A DNA stretch of 64,000 nt from JBGTSJ01 sp041940305 (GTDB lineage: Bacteria; Planctomycetota; Planctomycetia; Planctomycetales; Planctomycetaceae). Both the position numbers and the translations under genes were made by a program. Of the stretch, positions 8,331 to 18,678 are shown piece by piece. The stretch spans positions 62,001-126,000 of the forward strand of contig JBGTSJ010000009.1 in the NCBI GenBank assembly GCA_041940305.1. The letters are read 5' to 3'. A model generated the notes under the pieces. It saw only the letters and a list, made by a program, of their open reading frames with translations. It was not told the origin of the DNA and made no database searches. How positions within the stretch are numbered: the stretch's first letter is position 1; each line of letters begins with the position of its first letter.

Positions 8331-9168
8331 CGTCCCTTTGGCCGACTACACGTGGCTGAAGGTGGGGGGACCGGCGCAGTATTTCGTCGAGCCCCGCACG
8401 ACCGACGAGCTGCAGGGAGTGGTGCGGGCCTGCTTCGCCGAGGAACTGCCGGTCCGCGTGATCGGCGGGGGCTCGAACCTGCTGGTGCCGGACGAGGGGA
8501 TCGGCGGCGTGATTATCCGCATTGCGGGAGACGTCTTCGCCGAGATCTCCATCGAAGGCTCGATCGTCCGCGCCGGGGCCGGTGCGCTGCTGTCGCATGT
8601 GATGTCGCAGGCGGTCGCGCATGGACTGGCCGGGCTGGAGACGCTCGTTGGGATTCCGGGGACGGTCGGCGGGGCGCTGCACGGCAACGCGGGCTCGCGG
8701 CATGGCGAAGTCGGCGAACATGTGCGGTCCGTCACGGTCGTCACGATCAAGGGAGAGAAGTTCGTCCGTACGGAGGACGAGCTGACGTTCGCCTACCGGC
8801 AGAGCAGCATCAACGAGCTGGCCATCGTGGAGGCCGAGTTCGAGCTGACGCCGGAGGAACCCGATGAGATCGCCCGACGAATGCGGAAGCTGTGGATCAT
8901 GAAGAAGTCGACGCAGCCGCTCTCGTTCCAGTCCGCCGGCTGCATCTTCAAGAACCCCCGCGGCCTGAGCGCCGGCGCGCTGATCGAACAGGCAGGGCTG
9001 AAGGGGACCCGAGTCGGCCAAGCGGAGGTCAGTGACCGGCATGCCAATTTCATCGTTACGCACGAGAACGCCACGGCTACGGACGTCCGCAAGTTGATCG
9101 AACTGATCCGCGGCAAGGTTTCCGAGATGCACGGCGTGGACCTGGAACTGGAGATCCAGTGCCTGTGA
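8290..9168 (+). CDS. murB: UDP-N-acetylenolpyruvoylglucosamine reductase
   Basis: A FAD enzyme reducing UDP-GlcNAc-enolpyruvate to UDP-MurNAc with NADPH. The ATG at 8290 gives 292 residues, a compact type II MurB; a TTG at 8275 is also in frame. The FAD-domain motifs RVIGGGSNLLVPDEGIGG (56-73) and GIPGTVGGALHGNAGSRHGE (121-140) are clear. The segment where most MurB proteins have the catalytic proton donor Ser (GSxFKNP) reads SAGCIFKNP, placing Cys218 there. The gene starts inside murC, so MurB and MurC are coupled. Confidence 0.93.
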   Translation: MSLLDEFPDITRRDVPLADYTWLKVGGPAQYFVEPRTTDELQGVVRACFAEELPVRVIGGGSNLLVPDEGIGGVIIRIAGDVFAEISIEGSIVRAGAGALLSHVMSQAVAHGLAGLETLVGIPGTVGGALHGNAGSRHGEVGEHVRSVTVVTIKGEKFVRTEDELTFAYRQSSINELAIVEAEFELTPEEPDEIARRMRKLWIMKKSTQPLSFQSAGCIFKNPRGLSAGALIEQAGLKGTRVGQAEVSDRHANFIVTHENATATDVRKLIELIRGKVSEMHGVDLELEIQCL

Positions 9169-9178
9169 CGGCGCTGAA

Positions 9179-9425
9179 TTGAACAGGAGGTAACGGAGGG
9201 ACCAGAGGTTCGTCCATTGCCAGGCACGAATCTGCATGCGGGATCCGGCGGATGAATTGGCCCACGAGCCGAGTGATCCGGGCGAGAAAGCTCGACAGCA
9301 ACCCGCAGCCGAACTGGATTTCTGCTTGCAGCAGGTGGACCGCCCCCCGATGACTTTCTGAACTCCGTCAGGTGACGGAACGGCGCTCGCTGCGTCCTCT
9401 GTTCCGTCTGTTTCCACCTGTTCAG
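9179..9425. repeat. imperfect inverted repeat (AACAGGAGG family) between murB and a methyltransferase gene
   Basis: Arms 9179-9207 and 9397-9425 match at 23 of 29 positions when one is reverse-complemented; the core is 189 nt. The left arm starts 11 nt after the murB stop and the right arm ends 33 nt before the GTG chosen for the methyltransferase. Units of about 9 nt (AACAGGAGG, TAACGGAGG, GACCAGAGG) recur in the arms. The same family is present at 57332-57558 and, as one arm, at 63828-63857. I see no credible gene in the core. Confidence 0.75.
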
Positions 9426-9458
9426 AATCCTGCATCTTCCAATTGGAAACTCCAGCCT

Positions 9459-10457
9459 GTGAATCCTCAGCAGCAGCTTGGCCGGGTCATTACGGCATAC
9501 TGGCATTCGCAGGCGGTGTATGTGGCGGCCGAACTGGGGATTGCCGACCTGCTGGCGGACGGGCCTCGTGGAGTGGATCAGCTGGCGGAGGCGACGGGGT
9601 CGCACGCGGACTCCCTGTTTCGGCTGCTCCGGGCATTGGCGAGCATCGGCATCTTTGAGGAGACCGAGCCGCGGGTGTTCGCGATCACACCGTTGGCAGA
9701 CGCGCTCCGAAGCGATGCTCCGCAGTCGCAGAGGGACCTGGCACGAATGATGGGGGCCGAGCAGTATCAGGCCTGGGGCGACCTGCTCTACAGCGTGCAG
9801 ACGGGTCGGATCGCGTTCGACCGACGGTTCGGCAAGCCGATCTTCGACTGGCTGGCGGAGCATCCCGAGAAGGCTCGGATCTTCGACGCCGCCATGACGG
9901 GGATCCATGGCCGGGAAACCGGAGCGGTGCTGGCGGCGTATGACTTCGGCGGCATCCGGACGCTGGCGGATATCGGCGGCGGCAACGGCAGCAATCTGTC
10001 AGCGATCCTGCAGGCCCATCCGGACATGCAGGGCATGCTGTTTGATCTGCCGCACGTCGTGGAACGCGCAGAGCCGCACCTGGAAGCGGCCGGAGTGGCG
10101 GATCGCTGCCGGTCGATCGGGGGGAGCTTCTTTGAGTCCATCCCCTCCGGGGCCGACGCGTACCTGCTGCGGCACATCATTCATGACTGGGACGACGAGA
10201 AGTCGCTGACGATCCTGCGGCACGTTCGCAGCGTGATTCCCGATCACGGCCGGCTGCTGGTGATCGAAGCAGTGATCCCGCCCGGCAATGAGCCGTTCCC
10301 GATGAAGTTCCTGGACCTCACGATGCTCACCATCCCCGGTGGAAAGGAGCGGTCTCGGGAAGAATACGAGGAACTGTTCCGGAGCGCGGGGTTTGAGCTG
10401 TCGCGAATCGTGCCGACCGAGACCGACATGAGCGTGATTGAGGGGCGGCCGAATTGA
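9459..10457 (+). CDS. SAM-dependent O-methyltransferase (Methyltransf_2 / dimerisation-domain family)
   Basis: The start chosen is GTG 9459, giving 332 residues; a GTG at 9372 is in frame but lies inside the repeat-rich spacer. The N-terminal dimerisation helix-turn-helix is typical (VITAYWHSQAVYVAAELGIA, then LAEATGSHADSLFRLLRALA). The SAM site is ADIGGGNGSN, and RHIIHDWDDEKSLTILRH is the family's conserved acceptor/catalytic region. Family members methylate hydroxyls of small aromatic or polyketide substrates; the substrate here cannot be inferred. It is the last gene of the plus-strand run and converges on the thioredoxin-like gene with 31 nt between stops. Confidence 0.88.
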   Translation: MNPQQQLGRVITAYWHSQAVYVAAELGIADLLADGPRGVDQLAEATGSHADSLFRLLRALASIGIFEETEPRVFAITPLADALRSDAPQSQRDLARMMGAEQYQAWGDLLYSVQTGRIAFDRRFGKPIFDWLAEHPEKARIFDAAMTGIHGRETGAVLAAYDFGGIRTLADIGGGNGSNLSAILQAHPDMQGMLFDLPHVVERAEPHLEAAGVADRCRSIGGSFFESIPSGADAYLLRHIIHDWDDEKSLTILRHVRSVIPDHGRLLVIEAVIPPGNEPFPMKFLDLTMLTIPGGKERSREEYEELFRSAGFELSRIVPTETDMSVIEGRPN

Positions 10458-10488
10458 GCGCCGGTCACCGCAGCGGCTGCCATGCGGT

Positions 10489-11283
10489 TCAACGTCCGCG
10501 TCCGGCGGCCCGTGACAACGATCCCGCGCTGGGACCGCGCGGCGAGCCGGCGGTTTGCGCGTAGGTTCCTGCGGGCGCCCGGTAGTAGGGACGCGGCACA
10601 TAGACGCTCTCCTCGTCTCCGGTCAGGAGCGGCATGGGCTTGTTCTGCTCGTGCAGGTCGTCGTGGAGGGCACGCAGCTCCTCGGTGGACCAGGCCTCAA
10701 TGCCCCACTCCTGCGGGAACAGGGTGTTGTGGTTCGGTCCGCGGAGATGGCCGATCAGTTCCGCATGGGTGGGGGACCAGTCGCCGTCGACCGACCAGTG
10801 GTTGCCGCGGAGGGGGTACTGGCCGCTGGTTTCCACCTTGACGGCTTCGGCCACGGGCGGGCGCTCGCGCTCGTCGAAGCCCTTCAGCAGCCAGCCGAAG
10901 GTGTAGGGATCAAGGGGCGTCGAACACCCGTCCTTGTAGGAGCGGAGGATCTCGCCGTCCGCGATGCAGATGACGGCCGGGTACTCGGGGAGCTGCCAGC
11001 GTTCGACGAGTTCGTGGATGTCCGCGGCAGCGACGATCTGGATGTGGTTGGTCGGCTCGGCGCCGATTCGCCAGCCGTTCTCGCGGAGAGCGACGAAAGC
11101 TCCTTCGGCCGCCTGCAGTCGTTCAAGGACCGCGTCACATTCCGCGCAATCGCTACGCACAACGACCAGGACGCGCGGCTCGCGAGCCTTGAGGTCAGTG
11201 GCGGCATCGTCCGCAATGCATCGCGGAGTGAAGCCAATGAGCGAAGCCGCCAGGACGAGTACGAGCCCGAATCGGTGCAACAT
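10489..11283 (-). CDS. secreted thioredoxin-like protein
   Basis: A 264-residue protein with a signal peptide (MLHRFGLVLVLAASLIGF, cleavage near CIADDA). The mature part begins with a thioredoxin-type strand and a CxxC motif, VVVRSDCAECDAV (C46 and C49), and has the cis-Pro region LPEYPAVICIADGE. The last 120 residues (PLRGNHWSVDGDWSPTHAEL, then HLRGPNH and the ELRALHDDLHE helix) are outside the fold and resemble conserved planctomycete tails of unknown role. Redox activity outside the cytoplasm is a family-level inference. The C-terminal 30 residues are low-complexity. Confidence 0.75.
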   Translation of the reverse strand: MLHRFGLVLVLAASLIGFTPRCIADDAATDLKAREPRVLVVVRSDCAECDAVLERLQAAEGAFVALRENGWRIGAEPTNHIQIVAAADIHELVERWQLPEYPAVICIADGEILRSYKDGCSTPLDPYTFGWLLKGFDERERPPVAEAVKVETSGQYPLRGNHWSVDGDWSPTHAELIGHLRGPNHNTLFPQEWGIEAWSTEELRALHDDLHEQNKPMPLLTGDEESVYVPRPYYRAPAGTYAQTAGSPRGPSAGSLSRAAGRGR

Positions 11284-11573
11284 GGAGGAGTGTCGAGTTG
11301 CGGGTGACGCCTCCTGCCGCTGATGTCGTGCTGTCCTTCAGCTCGCGGAATGATTCACCGGCGTATTCGCAGCAACGATTGTGCCCTGCACCAGACACTA
11401 AAGGCGCCTCACAGTCTGAAGTATCTGCTATCGAAGGGATTACGCCGTGAGAAGAGGCTCACACCCATCCGGACTGCAGCGTTGCAAGTCATCAACATCG
11501 GGCAGCGCTGCCTGCGACCAATGCGGTCGTTGGGCGTCTGCGAGCGTTGCGATTCGCGCTGCCGCGGGTTGCC

Positions 11574-12980
11574 TCAGACCAGATCGCGGATGACGCGCCC
11601 TTCGGACAGCCGGCGGTGCTCGTGCTGGAACTGGTCGAGGTACGTCTGGTCGGCATCGACGCCGAGATGGTCGAGGACGGTGGCAGCGAGGTCGGCCGGC
11701 GTGACGGGCTGGTCGGCGACGTAGCCTCCGGTCTCGTTGGTGGCGCCGTAAACCTGTCCGCCGCGCACCGGCCCGCCTGCAAGGAGCGCGGTGAAGGCGT
11801 GCGGCCAGTGGTCGCGACCGGTCTTCTCGGTCATGCCGTTCTGGGTGACGACGCCGATGTGCGGCGTGCGGCCGAACTCGCCGAGAGCGACGACGAGCGT
11901 CGACTCCAGCAGTCCGCGTGCGTGCAGATCCTCAAGGAACGCGGCGAACGCGCGGTCGAAGGGGGGGCAGAGGTCATTGCGCAGCTTGGGGAAGTTGTCG
12001 TGGTGGGTGTCCCAGTGGGGCGAGACCTTGTCGAACTTCGTGTCGTCGTCCCAGTTGACCGTCACCAGGGAGATGCCGCTTTCGACGAGGCGGCGGGCGA
12101 GGAGCAGGCTCTGGCCGAAGCGCGTGCGACCGTAACGCTCCTTGAGCGCTTCCGGCTCGTCGGTGAGGGAGAAGGCATTGGTGGACTGGGCCCGCTCGAC
12201 GAGCTGCCGGGCGGTGTCGTAGTTCGATTCGAGGACCGTCGCCAGCGGGCGGGGCGTGCGGAACGTGGTGAGCTCCTCGACGTGCGAGAGCAGATGCGTG
12301 CGATGGGCGAACCGGTCGAGCGAAATGTCGGGGGGGAGCCGCACGCCTTCGACCTGGAAGTCGCTGGCGGTGGGATCACCGGAGATCAGGAAGGGGTTCC
12401 AGCGCTCCCCCATGCGGCCGCCGGTCTGGCCGGCAATGCGACGGTCCTGGCCGACGAACTGGGAGTACCATGGCAGGACGACAGATGACGGCAAGCCGCT
12501 GGCCGTCTCTTTGAAGCGCATCGTCATGGCGGCCAGCGACGGCCAGTCCTCGGGTTTGGCCTGGTCGGTGACGGGCGGACCAAAGTACTCACGGCCTGAA
12601 TAGATCTCGCTGCACGCCGGCCCGTGGACGTTCATCTTGTGCGTCATCGACCGGAGCAGACAGAGCTTGTCCATCTGTTGCGCGAGGAGCGGCAGATGCT
12701 CGCAGATGCGGATGCCGGGGACGCTGGTCTCGATCGACTCGAAATCTCCGCGGATCTCGGCGGGAGCGAGCGGCTTCATGTCCCACAGGTCGATGTGGCT
12801 GGGGCCGCCGAAGAGGAAGATGAAAACGCAGGACGCGGGGGGCGCGGCATCGCGCGCGGAGGCCGCGCGGTGTCGCGCGAGCTGGGAGGTGGACAGGCCG
12901 AGCAGACTGAGTCCGCCGATGCGAATCAGCTCCCGCCGCGAGTAAGCATTTGACAATGCGGTCGCCGGAGGCATGTGCAC
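11574..12980 (-). CDS. DUF1501 family protein with Tat signal
   Basis: A 468-residue paralogue of the protein at 296-1744. The Tat motif is SRRELIRIGGLSLLGLS (from residue 14), followed by CVFIFLFGGPSHIDLWDMKP. C-terminal landmarks are ALGEFGRTPHIG, EKTGRDHWPHAFTALLAGG and VYGATNETGGYVADQPVTPA. It starts 31 nt downstream of the leucine-rich lipoprotein gene on the same strand, so the two are probably one transcript, which is a less usual partner than DUF1549/DUF1553 proteins. Export in folded form to the periplasm is inferred from the Tat signal; the enzymatic role is unknown. Confidence 0.93.
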   Translation of the reverse strand: MHMPPATALSNAYSRRELIRIGGLSLLGLSTSQLARHRAASARDAAPPASCVFIFLFGGPSHIDLWDMKPLAPAEIRGDFESIETSVPGIRICEHLPLLAQQMDKLCLLRSMTHKMNVHGPACSEIYSGREYFGPPVTDQAKPEDWPSLAAMTMRFKETASGLPSSVVLPWYSQFVGQDRRIAGQTGGRMGERWNPFLISGDPTASDFQVEGVRLPPDISLDRFAHRTHLLSHVEELTTFRTPRPLATVLESNYDTARQLVERAQSTNAFSLTDEPEALKERYGRTRFGQSLLLARRLVESGISLVTVNWDDDTKFDKVSPHWDTHHDNFPKLRNDLCPPFDRAFAAFLEDLHARGLLESTLVVALGEFGRTPHIGVVTQNGMTEKTGRDHWPHAFTALLAGGPVRGGQVYGATNETGGYVADQPVTPADLAATVLDHLGVDADQTYLDQFQHEHRRLSEGRVIRDLV

Positions 12981-13011
12981 TCCCGTGCCACGTCTGGTTC
13001 GACAGCCGTCG

Positions 13012-14079
13012 CTACAGTTCCTGACCGGCGATACGAATCGTGGTCTGCTGCAGCGACTTCTGCTTGAGATCGCGAGCAGCCTCCAGTGTACACCGGGTGC
13101 CGTCGAGACTCAAAAGTTCCAGCTGCTGCAGTCCGCGCAGACGTGCGAGTCCTTCATCGGTGACGGCCGGATTGCCGTGCAGGTCGAGCTCCTTCAACTG
13201 CTTGAGGCGCGTCAGCGATTTCAGGCCTTCGTCAGTGAACTTGTTCTCTCCGAGTCGCAGGAATTCGAGAGTGGTGCAGGTCTGGAGATCCTGCAGGGCC
13301 TCGTTCGTGACGTCACAGCGATTAAGGCCCAGCGTCTGCAGCTCTTTGAGCTGGCCCAATTCCTCGACGCCTCCGTATCCGAAGAGAGTGCCGTCGGCGA
13401 TCAGGACCGTCAGTGCGGAGAACCGGCGGTCCTTGACCAGTTCCGTGAAGGTGCGGCCCATCAGCAACTCGTTGCCAGAGACATCGAGCACCCGGAGCGA
13501 CTCGATCTGCGCCAGATGCTCGAACGCGGCGTCGTTGATGCCGGTCCCGCCGAGACTGAGTTCCTGCAGTTGAGGTGCCGACGCCAGCGACGCCAGTGCA
13601 TCGTCATTGATGCGGACGTTGTTGAAGTTGAAGACCTGCAGCGCCGGCATCATGGCCACGTAGGTCAGGGCCTTTCCCGTGACGCGCGAACCCGCCACGC
13701 TGAGTTCCGTCACGGCGGTGAACTTCGGGAGGCACTCCGCGCCGCCGTCGGTGACGGCGCTTCCGCCGAGGTCGAGTGCGGTGATCCCGGCGAGTTGATC
13801 GGCCTGCTCAGAAAGCTCGATCAGCCGCTCGTCAGTTCGCCGGGGAGGTGATAAGCCGTTGAACTCCTCCACGATCTGAGCGCTGGAGCGCGGCGGGCCG
13901 GCGATGGGTTCGGTCGGCGGAGGCGGCGGACTCGCTGCGGGCGGAGGCTCGGCGGCGACTTCCTCCGGCGGCGTGAGTTTGTCGCAGCCCGAGAGGAGAG
14001 TTGTGACCAGTACGACGAGAAACAGCAGGGAGTCGATGCGGCGCGGTGAGGCACGCAACCCGGCAGCAGGCGTGACCAT
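13012..14079 (-). CDS. leucine-rich-repeat lipoprotein
   Basis: A 355-residue protein with a hydrophobic signal and lipobox LLSGC, a Pro/Ala-rich linker (PPPAASPPPPP), then roughly nine leucine-rich repeats of the ribonuclease-inhibitor style, for example LQELSLGGTGINDAAFEHLA, LEFLRLGENKFTDEGLKSL and LKELDLHGNPAVTDEGLARL. Such LRR lipoproteins are frequent in planctomycetes and probably bind proteins or polysaccharides at the cell surface or in the periplasm; no ligand can be named. It heads a two-gene transcript with the DUF1501 gene, with a good promoter candidate 54 nt upstream. Confidence 0.85.
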   Translation of the reverse strand: MVTPAAGLRASPRRIDSLLFLVVLVTTLLSGCDKLTPPEEVAAEPPPAASPPPPPTEPIAGPPRSSAQIVEEFNGLSPPRRTDERLIELSEQADQLAGITALDLGGSAVTDGGAECLPKFTAVTELSVAGSRVTGKALTYVAMMPALQVFNFNNVRINDDALASLASAPQLQELSLGGTGINDAAFEHLAQIESLRVLDVSGNELLMGRTFTELVKDRRFSALTVLIADGTLFGYGGVEELGQLKELQTLGLNRCDVTNEALQDLQTCTTLEFLRLGENKFTDEGLKSLTRLKQLKELDLHGNPAVTDEGLARLRGLQQLELLSLDGTRCTLEAARDLKQKSLQQTTIRIAGQEL

Positions 14080-14132
14080 GTGGATGCCCCTTCAGAAGGA
14101 AGAACCGTCGATGCGGGAGATGAAGCGCCGTC

Positions 14133-14162
14133 ATGCTACGGAGCGTTGCGGCCGGGCGTCAA
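14133..14162 (-). promoter_or_regulatory. sigma-70-type promoter candidate for the LRR/DUF1501 pair
   Basis: On the minus strand TTGACG (14157-14162) is followed after 18 nt by TAGCAT (14133-14138), 53 nt before the ATG at 14079. Five of six -35 bases and four of six -10 bases match the consensus. Confidence 0.5.
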
Positions 14163-14310
14163 ACTTTTCTTGCGAGATGAGTACCGAGAGCGGAGGCGCG
14201 GCGTTGATCATTGACTGACGGACACGCCCGGAGGTCGCCGATGGGGGGGTGGATGTGCGGCGGACGGCATATGGAGTGTGCCTGCGGCCTGCGGAGCGAC
14301 TCGCAGCGGT

Positions 14311-15579
14311 TCAGTTCAGGAGTTTCAGCGTGGCGGCTGCAAGGGCGGGGGGGGTGAAGTGTTCTCGGACGTTAATCTGGCCAGTGGCGCCGAGCGAACT
14401 GCGGCGGTCGGGATCGTCGGCGAGTTCGAGGAGGACGTCGGCGAGTTCCTGCGGGTCGCCGGGTTCGACCAGGCAGCCGCCGCCGGTCGCGGCAATCAGT
14501 TCCGGGAATGCGCCATGTCGAGGCTGCACGACAGGCACACCGTTGGCGAGGGCCTCCAGGACATAGAGTCCTTTGGGCTCCAGGAACTCCGTCGGCACGG
14601 AGAGCACGTCGAGGCTGCGATAGAAGCCCACTTTCTCGCGGTGCGTCGCGGGGCTGCCGATGTATTCGAAGGCGCTGCCGAGCGGTCGGGCGGCACTGCG
14701 CACGTCCCGAAAGTAGGAGCGGTCCGGTTTGCCGAGGAAGCCGCCCACGCGCAACCGGGCGTCCGGACGCCGCGCACGAACGATCTGGAACGCCTCAACC
14801 AGTCGATGCAGTCCCTTGGGGGGCGCGATCCGCGCGAAGTAGCCGACGGTAAAGGGCTGACCATCGCGTTCTCCGGGGCGGCCGTCGTGTCCGGAGAGAT
14901 CGATGCTGAGGGGGAGCCGATGAAATCGGTCGCCGGGCAGCCTGAGATAGCGGGCGATGTAGTCGCGATAGAAATCGGTGTGAACGAGAAAGCCGTCAAA
15001 TTCCTGCGCCCGTGCGGCGATGGCGTCGATGGCGCGGGCCCGATATGCCTCGGGTAGAAAGTCCAGGAACACATCGTCCCCCTGCAGCGTGCAGAAGACC
15101 GGTCCGTCAAAGTTCTGCCGCAGCCGCCGCAACGCGCCGACGAGCAGGGCGTTACTGAAGAACACGCAGTCGGGTTTCAGTACTTCCGTAACGAAGTGGG
15201 TGAGTTCGTCGATTTCGCGGCGCTGGGGTCCTTCCTCTCCCGCGAGCATGGCGAGAGTGAGGTCGCCGAGCCGGGCGGCGTCGTAGCGGGTGGAGAGGCG
15301 CGATGCGAATCTGATGACCGAGGGGGAGTCGAGCCAGCGCGTCAGGCCCCGGGGAAGTTTGTTCCAGAGGCCGATGCGCTGATCGAGATAGACGTTGATG
15401 CCGCCGAGGAAGACGTGGCGGTCGCTCTGGTCCGGCTCATCGACGCGGATGGGAGTGTAGGTGGGGAGCAGGGTCGCTTCGCATCCGGCGTCGATGAGGG
15501 CGCGGGCCCAGGTATTGTCGTGCATGCAGGAGCCGCAGAACATCCCCGCGCCGCCGGCCGTGATGATGGCGATGTGCAT
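14311..15579 (-). CDS. family 4-like (GT-B fold) glycosyltransferase
   Basis: A 422-residue cytosolic glycosyltransferase. The N-terminal acceptor domain opens with MHIAIITAGGAGMFCGSCMH, and the C-terminal domain has VGYFARIAPPKGLHRLVEAF and the E-x7-E nucleotide-sugar motif in FLEPKGLYVLEALANGVPVV. Retaining GT4 enzymes build surface polysaccharides or glycolipids from nucleotide sugars; donor and acceptor cannot be read here. The GSCMHDNTWARAL segment after the first strand is a distinctive variant. It lies 212 nt downstream of the membrane protein gene on the same strand. Confidence 0.88.
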   Translation of the reverse strand: MHIAIITAGGAGMFCGSCMHDNTWARALIDAGCEATLLPTYTPIRVDEPDQSDRHVFLGGINVYLDQRIGLWNKLPRGLTRWLDSPSVIRFASRLSTRYDAARLGDLTLAMLAGEEGPQRREIDELTHFVTEVLKPDCVFFSNALLVGALRRLRQNFDGPVFCTLQGDDVFLDFLPEAYRARAIDAIAARAQEFDGFLVHTDFYRDYIARYLRLPGDRFHRLPLSIDLSGHDGRPGERDGQPFTVGYFARIAPPKGLHRLVEAFQIVRARRPDARLRVGGFLGKPDRSYFRDVRSAARPLGSAFEYIGSPATHREKVGFYRSLDVLSVPTEFLEPKGLYVLEALANGVPVVQPRHGAFPELIAATGGGCLVEPGDPQELADVLLELADDPDRRSSLGATGQINVREHFTPPALAAATLKLLN

Positions 15580-15754
15580 TGCGTGGCGTTTTGAGGTTCC
15601 TCAGGAGCGAATCTGGCGGGAGACAAGCGGTCGTTGAGCGGGACGCACCATTGTATCCGCCGCGTCGCGCCAGAGGAGCCGCTGACGGGATCGAAGGCGG
15701 CACGACGAGCGCGGGACGCGGACCCGGTGATCGTCCAGCTTGTCGGGAGGCGGC

Positions 15755-15772
15755 GGCACAGGGGACTGTGCC
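15755..15772. terminator. perfect hairpin downstream of the membrane-protein gene
   Basis: GGCACAG-GGGA-CTGTGCC forms a 7-bp stem with a 4-nt loop, 19 nt beyond the stop codon of the minus-strand gene at 15792. There is no U-tract, so it may be a repeat hairpin rather than an intrinsic terminator. Confidence 0.4.
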
Positions 15773-15791
15773 GGCGACTTTGGGGGGACCG

Positions 15792-17279
15792 TCAGCGAAA
15801 GAGGTGCAGGCGATCGGCGGCTGTGGTCGAGCGGTGCGTGTGCGGTCCGGAGATGGCGGGCGCTTTGCCGGCGCGCTCGGACTCGGCGGCGTCTGAGTAG
15901 GGCTGGAGATGCACGAGCCGTGGGCGGAAGACGACGACCAGCAGCAGCGGCAGGTACCACAGCAGATACACTCCTCCCTGCACCGGGTACCAGAACTGGA
16001 TGGCCACGATGATGGCAGCGGAGAAGGCGGTGAGGTGCTCCAGTTGTTTGCGGCGAGGCCAGATGGTCAGGCCGATCAGCATCAGGAAGAATGTGACGAC
16101 GACCGGAATGCGGTAGTAATTGAGTTCCTCGGTCCAGAAGCCGGGGTTCGTCGACTTGTTAAAATCGAAGAACTCCTTGAGATGAATGGTTCCCAGCGTG
16201 CTGCGAATGAAGGAATCGGGGCTGCTGGTGGTCAGAGCGGTGAAGGTCGCCACGACCGAGGCGACGAGCAACAGGGCGGTGCCGAAGCGGAGTATCCCGC
16301 GGCGGCCGTAATAGGCGGCCCAGACCGGGAGGAGGAAGACCGGAAAGAACATGATGCCGCAGGCCAGGCCGAGCAGAAGGCCGGCGATCATTGGCCGGCG
16401 GTAGGCGAGGAGCGCCCAGACGATGAGGGCGGAGGGCAGGACGTGGTTGACTTCACCGACGTCGTAGGCCGTGCAGGGGAGCATCAGGTAGAGGGTCGCC
16501 ATCGCCAGGCCGAGCTGGTAATCGCCGAACAGGTTGCGTCCGACCAGTAGCAGTCCAACGACCACCATCAGGTGGGCAAAGACGGCGACAGCCCGCGCAG
16601 CCGCCTCCTCGACCTCAAAGATGACACCGAAGGGGGCGTGCAGCATCGGCGCGACCGGCCCGGCAGCCGCTTCCACGGCTCTCTCATTGGAGTCGCGGTC
16701 ATCAACGCTGCTGCCTTGCGGGTCGACGGGTGTTTCGTCGGTCGTAGCAGGCAGACTTGCGGCATTGGCGACGAATTCGGTCCCCGTCAGCGGATCCCCT
16801 TCGGCATCGGCCGAAACAGGGGGCTGCCCGATGGAGGTCTCCCCCGCAGGCGCCGCCGACTCGGGGGATTCCATCTCTGTCGCAGCAACGGAGGCAGCGG
16901 CCTTTGCTGAATCCGGCAAAATATCGGGGGACTGCACTCCTTGGATCGCGAGGAGCAGCATCGACGCCAGACAGAGAAATGCGGACCCCTGCGAATTGAG
17001 GTTCTGCCCCAAGTGGGGACGCCGGCGCAACAGCGGGTCAGCCAGCAGCCGGACCAGGAACAGACCTGTGACCGCAAACAGCCAGGAGTAGCCCCAGCCC
17101 TGCGTGGAGGGATTCTCGACGAGCAGAATGCCGGGGGAGGCCGCGAGCAGGAGGCCCAGGTCTAAGTTTCGCAGAGACCAGACCCGGTTGAACCGGAAGA
17201 ACACGGCAACGATCAGCACGAGCGACAGGTAGAACCAAGTCGCCGGGCCGACATCATAGCCGGGAGGAAACGAATCCAT
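15792..17279 (-). CDS. polytopic membrane protein of unknown function
   Basis: A 495-residue protein with roughly nine or ten hydrophobic segments. The first three (about 15-30, 40-55, 65-78) precede a long Ser/Ala/Glu-rich loop (about 120-225) that is probably extracytoplasmic and low-complexity. The C-terminal half alternates membrane helices with short loops such as MLPCTAYDVGEVNHVLPSA and ALTTSSPDSFIRSTLGTIHL. The pattern, with an acidic/His loop after a helix, recalls GT-C glycosyltransferases or mannosyltransferase-like proteins, but the signature is not decisive. A glycosyltransferase gene follows downstream on the same strand, compatible with envelope-glycan assembly. Confidence 0.75.
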   Translation of the reverse strand: MDSFPPGYDVGPATWFYLSLVLIVAVFFRFNRVWSLRNLDLGLLLAASPGILLVENPSTQGWGYSWLFAVTGLFLVRLLADPLLRRRPHLGQNLNSQGSAFLCLASMLLLAIQGVQSPDILPDSAKAAASVAATEMESPESAAPAGETSIGQPPVSADAEGDPLTGTEFVANAASLPATTDETPVDPQGSSVDDRDSNERAVEAAAGPVAPMLHAPFGVIFEVEEAAARAVAVFAHLMVVVGLLLVGRNLFGDYQLGLAMATLYLMLPCTAYDVGEVNHVLPSALIVWALLAYRRPMIAGLLLGLACGIMFFPVFLLPVWAAYYGRRGILRFGTALLLVASVVATFTALTTSSPDSFIRSTLGTIHLKEFFDFNKSTNPGFWTEELNYYRIPVVVTFFLMLIGLTIWPRRKQLEHLTAFSAAIIVAIQFWYPVQGGVYLLWYLPLLLVVVFRPRLVHLQPYSDAAESERAGKAPAISGPHTHRSTTAADRLHLFR

Positions 17280-17635
17280 AAAACCGCACTCCAGCAGTCC
17301 ACACCGCGCGTCACCACGCGCGGCAGCCAGCGGTCAGCGAACACTGACGCGCCAACGTACGGCTGCGCCGCTCATCCGTGACGGATGCAGCCCGAAGGAT
17401 GATCCCACTCTGAAGCCGACGTCCTCGGGCAGACTTGTCGACCGACAGATCGGCACGGGGGACAGAACCCAGCCAGAGTCCCTTTCTCTCCCCTGCCCAC
17501 CCGACGGTCAGCCGGATCGGTTAGTGCCCACAGGATTACACAGTGTCGGATGAACTGCAAGGGTTGACACGGTGGACCCGCGTCGACAAATCGCAGTTTC
17601 TCCTTACGTGCACAGAAGATAACCGTTGCGGAGAG
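17280..17635. other. divergent spacer with no recognised gene
   Basis: Between the divergent genes at 17279 and 17697. It contains a GC hairpin CCGCGCGT-CACC-ACGCGCGG at 17304-17323 and a TTGACA at about 17564 without a good -10. No ORF with suitable codon use is visible on either strand. It must carry the promoter of the membrane-protein gene on the minus strand, which I could not place. Confidence 0.5.
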
Positions 17636-17665
17636 TTGGCGGGCCAGGCAAGGAGGGCCTATCAT
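17636..17665 (+). promoter_or_regulatory. promoter candidate for the gene at 17697
   Basis: TTGGCG (17636-17641), an 18-nt spacer and TATCAT (17660-17665) lie 31 nt before the ATG at 17697. Confidence 0.5.
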
Positions 17666-17696
17666 CGGGTCAATCTGGTTTCTGACGGGTGGGCGC

Positions 17697-18665
<969 letters not shown>

Positions 18666-18678
18666 TGCGTCCCGAGCG

